NCBI GenBank assembly: GCA_016208525.1
Contig: JACQYJ010000120.1
Location: 1 to 7,550, forward strand
Source of the DNA: Deltaproteobacteria bacterium
Lineage (GTDB): Bacteria > Desulfobacterota > JAENJC01
Direction: 5' to 3'
DNA: 7,550 bases
In this document: positions 1 to 5,109 of the stretch, piece by piece
Numbering within the stretch: the stretch's first letter is position 1
Layout of the letters: each line of letters opens with the position of its first letter
Translations under genes and position numbers: made by a program
Notes under the pieces: generated by a model
The model's database searches: none
Told to the model about the DNA's origin: nothing
Seen by the model: the letters and a program-made list of their open reading frames with translations, nothing else

Positions 1-1
1 T

Positions 2-141
2 AACGAGTATTCGGCATTTGGCTACAACAGGGACGGTAAAAAAGGTAAACGGCAGATAGTGATAGGTCTTTTATGCGATGGAGAGGGAGTCCCGTTATCC
101 ATAGAGGTGTTCCCCGGCAATACCCAGGATGTTAAAACGTT
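2..141 (+). pseudogene. IS1634-type transposase fragment, cut on both sides
   Basis: Reading from base 2, this frame gives about 46 codons with the segments GYNRDGKKGKRQIVIGLL and PLSIEVFPGNTQDVKTL. These resemble the catalytic core of IS4/IS1634-type DDE transposases, in which a GYSKD-type motif is followed by QIVLGLL and then by E-F-x-GNTxDxKTL. The amino-terminal part lies before the window. The carboxy-terminal part is lost where the IS66-like element begins at 142; the frame then runs into that element and stops at 188-190. The fragment lacks most of the enzyme and cannot be active. The family call rests on motif recall and could be a neighbouring IS4-like group. Confidence 0.7.
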
Positions 142-157
142 GCAACTACTCAGGTCA
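142..157 (+). repeat. Left terminal inverted repeat of the IS66-like element
   Basis: The sequence GCAACTACTCAGGTCA pairs with the right end at 2525-2540 in 15 of 16 positions; the mismatch is at the second base (GCAA here, GTAA at the other end). Further inward a GGACC block recurs at both ends at slightly different spacing, so the similarity extends imperfectly beyond 16 bp. The off-consensus second base could weaken this end as a transposition substrate, which is an inference. Confidence 0.85.
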
Positions 158-217
158 TCTTTAAGTGGACCTGATTTTTTTCTGGACTAACAGATCCATC
201 TGTGTCATATTGCTGCC

Positions 218-1105
218 ATGGATGGAATCATTACATGTCAGGGTCGAGCCATTGGTCAATCCGAGCTTTGCTGGTTACGCGATGTTGTGAGTAAAAATTC
301 CGATTGGAGCCGACATAAGATAACCAGGCATATATGCCATCACTGGAACTGGCGTACTCATACAGGCCAGCTTAAAACCTTTGCAGCCCGGACTTTGATC
401 GATAAACTCGAACAGCGGGGCCAGCTTAATTTACCACCTGTTCGCACTGCTAAGCGTCGCTCTCATCGCCCTGCCTTTCCCAACGGATTCATTCCTAAAG
501 AAATAACTCCTATCGAGCAAACACTGAGCCACCTCACTCCACTGACGGTTCATATTCCATCTTCCAACTCGTATGAAGATGGTTGTGTGGGATATTATCT
601 GAGCCATTATCATTACCTCGGTTTTAACAGAACCGTGGGAGAAAACCTTAAGTTCCTCATCCGTGACCGATATGATAGGGATCTGGCCTGTCTGCTCTTT
701 GGTTCCGCTGCATGGAAAACCGCCCCTCGCGATGCCTTTATCGGATGGGACGCTGACACACGCAGGGACAATATCAACTTTATGACCAATAATACCAGGT
801 TCCTGATCCTTCCATGGATTCGCGTACACGATCTGGCCAGTCATATCCTTGGTCTGATTATGCGCCGTATACGGCAAGACTGGATAGACAAATACGCACA
901 TCCTATACATATGGTAGAAACCTTTGTCGAGCGTGTTCGCTTCAAGGGCACTTGCTACAAGGCCGCCAACTGGCTCTGTGTCGGGCAAACCAAAGGACGT
1001 TCCAGGCAAGACCGTTTGAATACTCTTTCCGTACCGGTCAAGGATATCTATCTTTACCCTCTGACCCAAAACTTTCAGCAAGCTCTGTGCAGGAAAAGGT
1101 CATGA
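218..1105 (+). CDS. DUF4338 (DruA-like) protein encoded inside an IS66-like element
   Basis: This 295-residue protein belongs to DUF4338, the family of DruA from the Druantia anti-phage system. The amino-terminal part (about 1-70) has the family's QGRxIGQSEL opening and a WNWRTHTGQLKT segment, which looks like a helix-turn-helix-type region. The core follows with HYHYLG (130-135), FGSAAWK (161-167), GWD (176-178) and TRFLILPWIRVHDLASHILG (193-212). The carboxy-terminal signature has VETFVE (233-238), KGTCYKAANW (243-252) and VGQTKGRSRQD (255-265), then VKDIYLYPL. The start at 218 keeps the usual amino terminus, although no clear ribosome site precedes it. The stop overlaps the transposase start by four bases, and both genes lie inside the element's terminal repeats. 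An accessory role in transposition is therefore more likely than stand-alone defence. The molecular activity of this protein is unknown. Confidence 0.85.
   Translation: MDGIITCQGRAIGQSELCWLRDVVSKNSDWSRHKITRHICHHWNWRTHTGQLKTFAARTLIDKLEQRGQLNLPPVRTAKRRSHRPAFPNGFIPKEITPIEQTLSHLTPLTVHIPSSNSYEDGCVGYYLSHYHYLGFNRTVGENLKFLIRDRYDRDLACLLFGSAAWKTAPRDAFIGWDADTRRDNINFMTNNTRFLILPWIRVHDLASHILGLIMRRIRQDWIDKYAHPIHMVETFVERVRFKGTCYKAANWLCVGQTKGRSRQDRLNTLSVPVKDIYLYPLTQNFQQALCRKRS
1091..1105 (+). promoter_or_regulatory. Ribosome site and ATGA stop/start overlap coupling DUF4338 to the transposase
   Basis: AGGAAAAGG at 1091-1099 lies two bases before the transposase ATG at 1102, inside the last codons of the DUF4338 gene. 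That spacing is shorter than usual for its 3' part and acceptable for its 5' AGG. The ATG and the upstream TGA share ATGA (1102-1105), the classic arrangement for translational coupling. It decides the transposase start over a longer in-frame extension that would begin at 814. Confidence 0.7.
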
Positions 1106-2523
1106 TATTTACCCGTGAAGAACTCCTTACTCTGGCAAAGACAAACCCGGAAGCCCTTGTGGAAATTATACTGGCCCTCCAGGAACAAGTGCAAGCCCTG
1201 ACCTTGCGTGTGGCTGAGCTGGAGAGTCGCCTTAACAAAAACAGCCGTAACAGCAGCAAGCCGCCGTCTTCCGACGGACAGACCAAGCCAAAGCCGAAAA
1301 ACCTCAGAAAATCATCAGGCAAAAACTCCGGCGGACAACATGGTCATGAGGGTAACACACTTGCACGAGTGGAACATCCTGACCATATTGTTACGCTCCC
1401 TGTTACCTCCTGTTCCTGCTGTGCCGACTTGACCCATGAACCGGTCAGAGATCATGAATGCCGTCAGGTCTTTGAACTACCGCAGCCCAAACTGGAGGTC
1501 ACGGAATTCCAGGTCGAGATCAAGGCATGTCCGAAATGCGGCAGGATCAACAAGGCTTCATTCCCCCCAGACGTCACCGCCCCGGTCCAATACGGCCAAA
1601 GCGTCCACGGCATGGCGGTCTACCTCCAGAACCAGCAGTTGATCCCGGTAGGTCGCGTAAGTCAGATGATGACCGACATCTGGGACTGTTCTATAAGCGA
1701 AGCCACCGTCATGGAAGCCGCTAAACAGTGCCATGAACAACTCGCTCCGTTCGAGTCGTCCGTCATTACTGAACTTGCCAAAGCTCCGATACTCCATGTC
1801 GATGAAAGCGGGGCGCGGGCCGCAGGAAAACTCCACTGGCTCCATGCCGCCTGCACGGACACGTTGACCTTCTTCGGTATCCACGAAAAACGTGGCTCGG
1901 TTGCCACAGATCATTTCGGAATACTCCCGAAATTCCACGGACACCTCATTCACGACTTCTGGAAGCCTTATTTCCTCTATGCCTGCGAGCACGGCCTTTG
2001 CAATGCTCACCACCTCAGGGAACTCCTGTTTCTCCTCGAAGAGAAAAAACAGGTGTGGGCCGGAAAGATGATTGAGCTTCTGGTCGATATGAACGATTTT
2101 GTTAAGCTACAAAACAACATTCCCTTAACCCAGGAACAGAAAAGGCCATGGGTAATAAAGTATAGAGAAATCCTCACCGAAGGATGGAACGTCAATCCAC
2201 TGCTTCGGCAGGAGGGATTGCGCCGAACCAAAAAAACCAAGGAGCAGAATCTCCTGTTACGGCTCGATAGCCATGAATCCCAGGTGCTTGCGTTCCTGCA
2301 CAATCCAGGCGTCCCCTTTACCAACAACCTGGCCGAACGGGACATCCGCATGATAAAGGTCCGTCTTAAAATATCAGGCGCCTTTCGCACCGTCGACGGG
2401 GCAAAACAGTTTGCACGTATCAGAAGCTACCTCTCTACCGTGCGAAAGCAGGGCATCGATATCCTCGCCTCCATCACTCAAGCCATGAAGGGTCAACCTT
2501 TTATCCCGGCCCATGGTCCCTAA
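1102..2523 (+). CDS. tnpC: IS66-family transposase (TnpC type)
   Basis: This 473-residue DDE transposase carries out cut-and-join of the element ends. An amino-terminal leucine-rich coiled coil (about 18-45, LQEQVQALTLRVAELESRL) leads into the family's NSRNSSKPPSSDG segment. A zinc-binding region follows, with cysteines at 104, 106 and 107 and a CPKC at 143-146. The catalytic core has D234 in LHVDESG, D285 in LIHDFWKPY, an HHLREL block (303-308) and E412 in FTNNLAERDIRM. The carboxy end has the family's KISGAFRT and RSYLSTVRKQG motifs. Length and motifs look complete, so the enzyme may be active. The start at 1102 is preferred because it overlaps the DUF4338 stop and gives the family's usual amino terminus. 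No TnpA or TnpB is encoded, as in ISBst12-like elements. Confidence 0.95.
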   Translation: MIFTREELLTLAKTNPEALVEIILALQEQVQALTLRVAELESRLNKNSRNSSKPPSSDGQTKPKPKNLRKSSGKNSGGQHGHEGNTLARVEHPDHIVTLPVTSCSCCADLTHEPVRDHECRQVFELPQPKLEVTEFQVEIKACPKCGRINKASFPPDVTAPVQYGQSVHGMAVYLQNQQLIPVGRVSQMMTDIWDCSISEATVMEAAKQCHEQLAPFESSVITELAKAPILHVDESGARAAGKLHWLHAACTDTLTFFGIHEKRGSVATDHFGILPKFHGHLIHDFWKPYFLYACEHGLCNAHHLRELLFLLEEKKQVWAGKMIELLVDMNDFVKLQNNIPLTQEQKRPWVIKYREILTEGWNVNPLLRQEGLRRTKKTKEQNLLLRLDSHESQVLAFLHNPGVPFTNNLAERDIRMIKVRLKISGAFRTVDGAKQFARIRSYLSTVRKQGIDILASITQAMKGQPFIPAHGP

Positions 2524-2524
2524 C

Positions 2525-2540
2525 TGACCTGAGTAGTTAC
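2525..2540 (-). repeat. Right terminal inverted repeat of the IS66-like element
   Basis: Read on the minus strand this is GTAACTACTCAGGTCA, starting with the GTAA typical of IS66-family ends. It begins one base after the transposase stop codon (2521-2523). The higA-type fragment resumes at 2541, which fixes the element boundary. Confidence 0.85.
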
Positions 2541-2706
2541 GCCTTACCGCCATTTCCGGGCTTATGCCGGTATGACCGTTTAGAAGCTCAGATAAAGCCT
2601 TACGGCTTACACCAAGAGCTGCGGCAGCTTCCGTGACAGTAACTCCCAAAGGCTCTATGCAAAGCTCTCTTATAACCTCTCCTGGGTGCGGTGGATTATG
2701 CATCAT
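2541..2706 (-). pseudogene. higA: HigA-type antitoxin, truncated by the IS66-like element
   Basis: Fifty-five codons remain of a HigA-type XRE antitoxin that is normally about 95-100 residues. They run from MMHNPPHPGEVIRELC through VTVTEAAAALGVSRKALSEL (helix-turn-helix) to GHTGISPEMAVR. The usual continuation (an RL-x-KAF type segment) is replaced at 2540/2541 by the insertion sequence. The frame runs on into the element as a hybrid to 2374, which would add about 55 unrelated residues. ATG occurs twice at the start (2706 and 2703). A ribosome site, GAAG preceded by GAGG on the minus strand, lies at 2716-2722, nine bases upstream. HigA binds its operon operator and neutralises HigB; the helix-turn-helix is retained but the rest of the antitoxin is lost. 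Confidence 0.85.
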
Positions 2707-2724
2707 GGCTTTTTACTTCCTCTT

Positions 2725-2844
2725 TTAATGATAGTTCAGATAGTCAACATCAACTGCGTCCTGCTTTTCAAATTTGTATCCCCTTACGTTACAGATTGCA
2801 AGGGGAATTTTATTAGCAGGTATTTTAATGAAAATCCGTTTTCC
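2725..2844 (-). pseudogene. higB: Probable remnant of the HigB toxin 3' end
   Basis: Directly upstream of the higA-type start, a minus-strand frame ends in FEKQDAVDVDYLNYH and a TAA stop at 2725-2727. That ending matches the typical carboxy terminus of HigB/RelE-type ribonuclease toxins (F-R-F-E-x-x-DAYDVDYxDYH). The position is also right, since higB normally precedes higA. The frame stays open only to an in-frame TAG at 2845-2847. The part before about codon 20 does not look like HigB, and no HigB amino terminus is seen in any frame up to about 2955. What remains appears to be a decayed tail with no toxin function. The match is short, so the call is moderate. Confidence 0.45.
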
Positions 2845-2955
2845 CTATATGACGTTCATTATAATACAGTCGATGGATTGCTTTCCTTATCTGGTGTGCT
2901 ATCATCTCTTGCAGACATAATGGAGGCGTACAGATGAATACTATAATTTGGAGCT
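2845..2955. other. Intergenic stretch with a weak promoter-like box
   Basis: No gene is supported here. A TATAAT at 2860-2865 on the plus strand could be a -10 box for the DUF3343 gene, but no good -35 hexamer sits 16-18 bases upstream. A second TATAAT at 2942-2947 is too close to the start codon at 2956 to give a normal leader. Confidence 0.25.
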
Positions 2956-3207
2956 ATGGAAGCTAACGAATACATAGCCCTCTTTGGTTCCGTCACAAGG
3001 GTGATGAAGGCTGAGAAGGTCCTGAAAATGGCGGGTATAGATTTCACGCTCATGCCGTCCCCCAGAGCCATACCCTCGCCATGCGGCCTTGCCATAAAGG
3101 TTGGAGAAGCTGAAATAGCGGAAGCGGAGAGGATTCTGGAAGAGAAGAAATTAAAGATAACGCATCTGTATCTGAAAAAGGAGGAAGGGTATGAACAGGT
3201 ATATTGA
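2956..3207 (+). CDS. DUF3343 protein (putative Se/S carrier-like)
   Basis: This 83-residue protein matches the DUF3343 family (Pfam name Se_S_carrier). The amino part EYIALFGSVTRVMKAEKVL resembles the family's strand-then-helix opening with a conserved KAE, and is followed by GIDFTLMPSPRAIPSPCGLA. The Cys-Gly pair at 43-44 is the conserved motif for which sulfur or selenium carriage has been proposed. An acidic helix (about 51-65) and a charged tail follow. The length is normal for the family. A TGGAG ribosome site at 2949-2953 precedes the ATG by two bases. The gene ends one base before the convergent zapA stop. Its partner enzyme is not visible here and the role is not experimentally established. 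Confidence 0.8.
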   Translation: MEANEYIALFGSVTRVMKAEKVLKMAGIDFTLMPSPRAIPSPCGLAIKVGEAEIAEAERILEEKKLKITHLYLKKEEGYEQVY

Positions 3208-3208
3208 G

Positions 3209-3475
3209 TTAGAGGCTGGTATCCAATAACCGGGAAAGGTCCCTGGCTTTTGCTTCTACCCGCTCCCTTTCTTCTTTTATCTGTAGATATTCATCGGCTA
3301 TGTTCAGGGCTGCAAGGATGGCGATGTTTGTTACGCTTTTGGAGTTGGTTGACACTGAAACCTCTTTCATCTTTCCGTCAACAAAATCAGCGACCCTCTG
3401 AATGTGACTGTCTTCATTCTCCGCCTTAAGTATATACTCATGACCGAATATCTCCACCTTGACGGAACGCTTCAA
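3209..3475 (-). CDS. zapA: Cell division protein ZapA
   Basis: This 88-residue ZapA-family protein is expected to bind FtsZ filaments at midcell and favour their bundling. The amino-terminal strand segment KVEIFGHEYILKAENED and the helix HIQRVADFVDGKMKEVS are typical. The family core IAILAALNIADEYLQIK (51-67) is clear, and a charged coiled-coil tail follows. The start is TTG at 3475. A GGAGG ribosome site (complement at 3485-3489), inside the last codons of the upstream zapB-like gene, sits nine bases before it. Only one base separates the two genes, so they form one operon. The stop is one base from that of the convergent DUF3343 gene, and no separate terminator is seen between them. Confidence 0.9.
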   Translation of the reverse strand: MKRSVKVEIFGHEYILKAENEDSHIQRVADFVDGKMKEVSVSTNSKSVTNIAILAALNIADEYLQIKEERERVEAKARDLSRLLDTSL

Positions 3476-3476
3476 A

Positions 3477-3701
3477 CTACTTATCCTCCAACCCCTCTAT
3501 CTTCTTTATAATTGCGTCTACTCTTTCTCTCACATGTCCCTGGTTTTCCATGAGGCGTTGGTTTTCTCCCTCCAGCTCCTCCGCCTTCTTTTTCATCTCA
3601 GAGTTTTCTATGGAGAGCCTGTTATTGTCTTCCCGCAGCGAGCCGTACCGCGCGGTAAGACGGGTTATCTTTTCTTCCAACTGGTTTAGATAGTCGCTCA
3701 T
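3477..3701 (-). CDS. zapB: ZapB-like coiled-coil cell division protein
   Basis: This 74-residue protein is almost entirely a predicted heptad coiled coil (LNQLEEKITRLTARYGSLRE, then NNRLSIENSEMKKKAEELEG). Such a short pure coiled coil directly upstream of zapA is the usual place and form of ZapB-like proteins. In enterobacteria ZapB binds ZapA and links the Z ring to the chromosome. Sequence identity among coiled coils is a weak guide, so the name rests largely on the neighbour and the size. The ATG at 3701 has an AAGGAGAG ribosome site (complement at 3711-3718) nine bases upstream. A strong promoter lies at 3740-3768. Its start codon shares ATGA with the stop of a possible 40-codon upstream frame. 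Confidence 0.7.
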   Translation of the reverse strand: MSDYLNQLEEKITRLTARYGSLREDNNRLSIENSEMKKKAEELEGENQRLMENQGHVRERVDAIIKKIEGLEDK

Positions 3702-3820
3702 AATATAAATCTCTCCTTAATATGCATTCTGACGGGAATAAAATAACCCCCTTGCAGCAGATTGTCAATATCGAATCTGACTTTGCCCGTTTTGTATGTT
3801 GATTTCTCATGTATCTCCAT
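3698..3820 (-). CDS. Possible 40-residue small protein overlapping the zapB start
   Basis: A minus-strand frame starts at ATG 3820-3818 and ends in a TGA that shares ATGA with the zapB-like start (3701-3698). The peptide begins MEIHEKSTYKTGKVRFDIDN and continues through LLQGGYFIPVRMHIKERFIL. A GAGGAG ribosome site (complement at 3828-3833) lies seven bases upstream, and a stop codon lies directly before the ATG, so the frame is self-contained. No family is recognised. Against it, the clear zapBA promoter lies inside this frame and would not transcribe its start. A transcript from further upstream, antisense to the divergent gene, would be needed. It may therefore be chance. Confidence 0.35.
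   Translation of the reverse strand: MEIHEKSTYKTGKVRFDIDNLLQGGYFIPVRMHIKERFIL
3740..3768 (-). promoter_or_regulatory. Sigma-70-type promoter of the zapB-zapA operon
   Basis: On the minus strand, TTGACA (3768-3763) is followed by a 17-base spacer and TATTTT (3745-3740). The -35 box is a perfect match, the -10 box matches four of six positions, and the spacing is optimal. The expected transcription start is near 3733, giving a leader of about 30 bases with the ribosome site at 3711-3718. Confidence 0.7.
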
Positions 3821-3833
3821 TTAGAATCTCCTC

Positions 3834-4892
3834 ATGGTCCCTGTATTCCATCCAAGGCTTATAAATGATCCGTTTGACGACCCTTGCCTGTATATCGATA
3901 TCCAGAGGGAGGGGAGGGCGGTCCTCTTTGACATCGGAAGCATAGAAGGAGTTGAAGCTGCTAAAGTCATGCGCGTGTCGGATGTCTTCGTATCCCACAC
4001 ACACATTGACCACTTCATAGGTCTTGACCACCTTCTCAGACTCCTTCTCGGAAGGGATAAAAGGCTGCGAATATTCGGGCCGCCGGGGATTATCAGGAAC
4101 GTGGAGGGGAAGCTCTCTGCCTATACATGGAATCTGGTTGAAGAGTATACGTTTTATATTGATGTTCATGAGGTTTCTGAACAGTCCGTATCAACTGCAA
4201 AATTCATTGCAAGCGATGGGTTCAGGAGAAGGGATGGAGAAACCAGGCCATTCAACGGTATTTTAATAAAGGAGCCTTTGTTTACATTAGAGGCGGTCCA
4301 TCTTGACCACAAGACTCCTTCTATGGCCTTTTCCATCATGGAAAATTTCCATATAAACATAAACAAGGACGCACTTATGAAATGTGGCCTCCCTGTGGGG
4401 CCCTGGCTGAACGACCTCAAGACCTGTTTCAGGGAAGAGATGCCGATGGATTTCGAGTTTGCTGCCGGGCTTGAAAAGGGAGAAGGTTTTGAGGAAAAGA
4501 TATTTACCCTTGGAGAGTTTGTTGAAAAAAGGATTGTCATCATATCGAGGGGGCAGAAGGTGACATATGTGGCCGATGCATCTATAAGCAAAGAGAACAG
4601 GGATAAGATATCAAGGCTGGCGTCCGGCTCAGACACATTTTTCTGCGAGGCTGCATTTTTAGATGCAGACAGGGACAAGGCCTTAAAGAAAAATCATCTG
4701 ACTGCCAGAGAGGCAGGGGCCATAGCAAGGGAAGCAGGGGTACAGAGGCTCGAAATATTTCACTTCTCGCCGAAGTACAGAGACAATCCGTCGGAACTGT
4801 ATGATGAAGCCTTCAGGGAGTTTTTTCCCGACCTGTTGCCTCCCACATTATTCCAGCCAAAGTCCTCTAAACTAAAGGGTAAACTAAAGTAG
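3834..4892 (+). CDS. RNase Z-like metallo-beta-lactamase-fold hydrolase
   Basis: This 352-residue protein of the metallo-beta-lactamase superfamily resembles tRNase Z. The opening FHPRLINDPFDDPCLYIDI leads to LFDIG and the metal motif SHTHIDHF (54-61, with H55, H57, D59, H60). Further ligand-region motifs are HLDHKTPS (156-163), YVADAS with D248, CEAAF (271-275), NHLTAREAGAIAREAG (287-302) and FHFSPKY (309-315). The last two closely match RNase Z. All metal positions appear intact, so a zinc- or iron-dependent phosphodiesterase or esterase is expected; tRNA 3' processing is not certain. An in-frame TAG at 3822-3824 limits the start to ATG 3834, which lacks a good ribosome site. The last codons (SKLKGKLK) are built from the ACTAAAG repeat found just downstream. 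Confidence 0.8.
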   Translation: MVPVFHPRLINDPFDDPCLYIDIQREGRAVLFDIGSIEGVEAAKVMRVSDVFVSHTHIDHFIGLDHLLRLLLGRDKRLRIFGPPGIIRNVEGKLSAYTWNLVEEYTFYIDVHEVSEQSVSTAKFIASDGFRRRDGETRPFNGILIKEPLFTLEAVHLDHKTPSMAFSIMENFHININKDALMKCGLPVGPWLNDLKTCFREEMPMDFEFAAGLEKGEGFEEKIFTLGEFVEKRIVIISRGQKVTYVADASISKENRDKISRLASGSDTFFCEAAFLDADRDKALKKNHLTAREAGAIAREAGVQRLEIFHFSPKYRDNPSELYDEAFREFFPDLLPPTLFQPKSSKLKGKLK

Positions 4893-4968
4893 AACTAAAG
4901 GGGACGGTTCTGTTTATTTGATAAATTTAGAACTAAAGGGGACGGTTCTGTTTATTTGATAAATTTAG
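4891..4968. repeat. Two tandem copies of a 38-bp REP-like unit
   Basis: The unit begins AGAACTAAAGGGGACGGTTC and ends in TGTTTATTTGATAAATTT. Copy 1 is 4891-4928 and copy 2 is 4929-4966, identical throughout, with the first two bases of a third copy at 4967-4968. Each unit has AGAAC and GTTCT arms, and the junction contains TTTAGAACTAAA with TTTAG/CTAAA arms. Shorter partial copies (AAACTAAAG) at 4869-4877 and 4881-4889 overlap the end of the upstream gene. Units of this look recur as dispersed repeats in some genomes, but that cannot be tested within this window. Confidence 0.9.
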
Positions 4969-4976
4969 AGGCACAA

Positions 4977-5032
4977 TTGGGGTCAAATCTTCATTTGTGA
5001 CGAGGATGTCAATATTAAAGATTTGACCCCAA
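4977..5032. repeat. Symmetric two-stage palindrome, REP-like, between convergent genes
   Basis: TTGGGGTCAAATCTT (4977-4991) and its exact reverse complement AAGATTTGACCCCAA (5018-5032) form 15-bp arms. Inside them a second pair, TGAC (4998-5001) and GTCA (5008-5011), encloses a 6-base loop. The unpaired stretches on either side of the inner pair are both 6 bases, so the whole is symmetric. No T-tract follows either arm, so it is not a standard intrinsic terminator, although a strong hairpin here could still slow polymerase or protect 3' ends of the two convergent genes. It resembles REP palindromes mobilised by REP-associated transposases; no such gene lies in the window. Confidence 0.8.
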
Positions 5033-5109
5033 CCCATGCCCGATACATAATTCCGGTTTCCGCCGATCTTCAACAGACATTTTGCGGCTTAAAGGCCGCC
5101 GGAACGGCG

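Larger units (their letters stand above)
142..2540 (+). mobile_element. IS66-like insertion sequence carrying a DUF4338 gene
   Basis: The element is about 2.4 kb and is bounded by GCAACTACTCAGGTCA at 142-157 and TGACCTGAGTAGTTAC at 2525-2540. These are 16-bp inverted repeats with one mismatch. The right end, read inward, begins GTAA, the usual IS66-family terminus, while the left end reads GCAA. Inside are a DUF4338 gene and an IS66 transposase with a 4-base overlap. There is no tnpA or tnpB, as in single-ORF (ISBst12-like) members of the family. The flanking 8-mers (AAAACGTT at 134-141 and GCCTTACC at 2541-2548) do not match, so no target duplication is seen. Each flank is a broken gene of a different kind. 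Confidence 0.85.

Noticed and set aside
814..1101. In-frame upstream extension of the transposase from ATG 814
   Set aside because: It overlaps the well-supported DUF4338 gene in another frame and its residues do not resemble IS66 amino termini. The start at 1102 has an ATGA overlap and gives the usual family length.
218..1105. A Druantia anti-phage defence system
   Set aside because: Only a DruA-family protein is present. No DruB, DruC, DruD or DruE-type gene or large helicase is in the window, and the gene sits inside a transposable element.
2686..2937. An 83-codon plus-strand frame overlapping the higBA remnant
   Set aside because: It has no ribosome site and no recognised family, and it runs antisense to the higA start and the higB-like tail.
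4891..4968. A short CRISPR array
   Set aside because: The 38-bp units are directly adjacent with no spacers, and no cas gene is present.
5084..5099. GCGGC/GCCGC hairpin as terminator of the glcD-type gene
   Set aside because: The stem is only 5 bp and no T-tract follows it on either strand.
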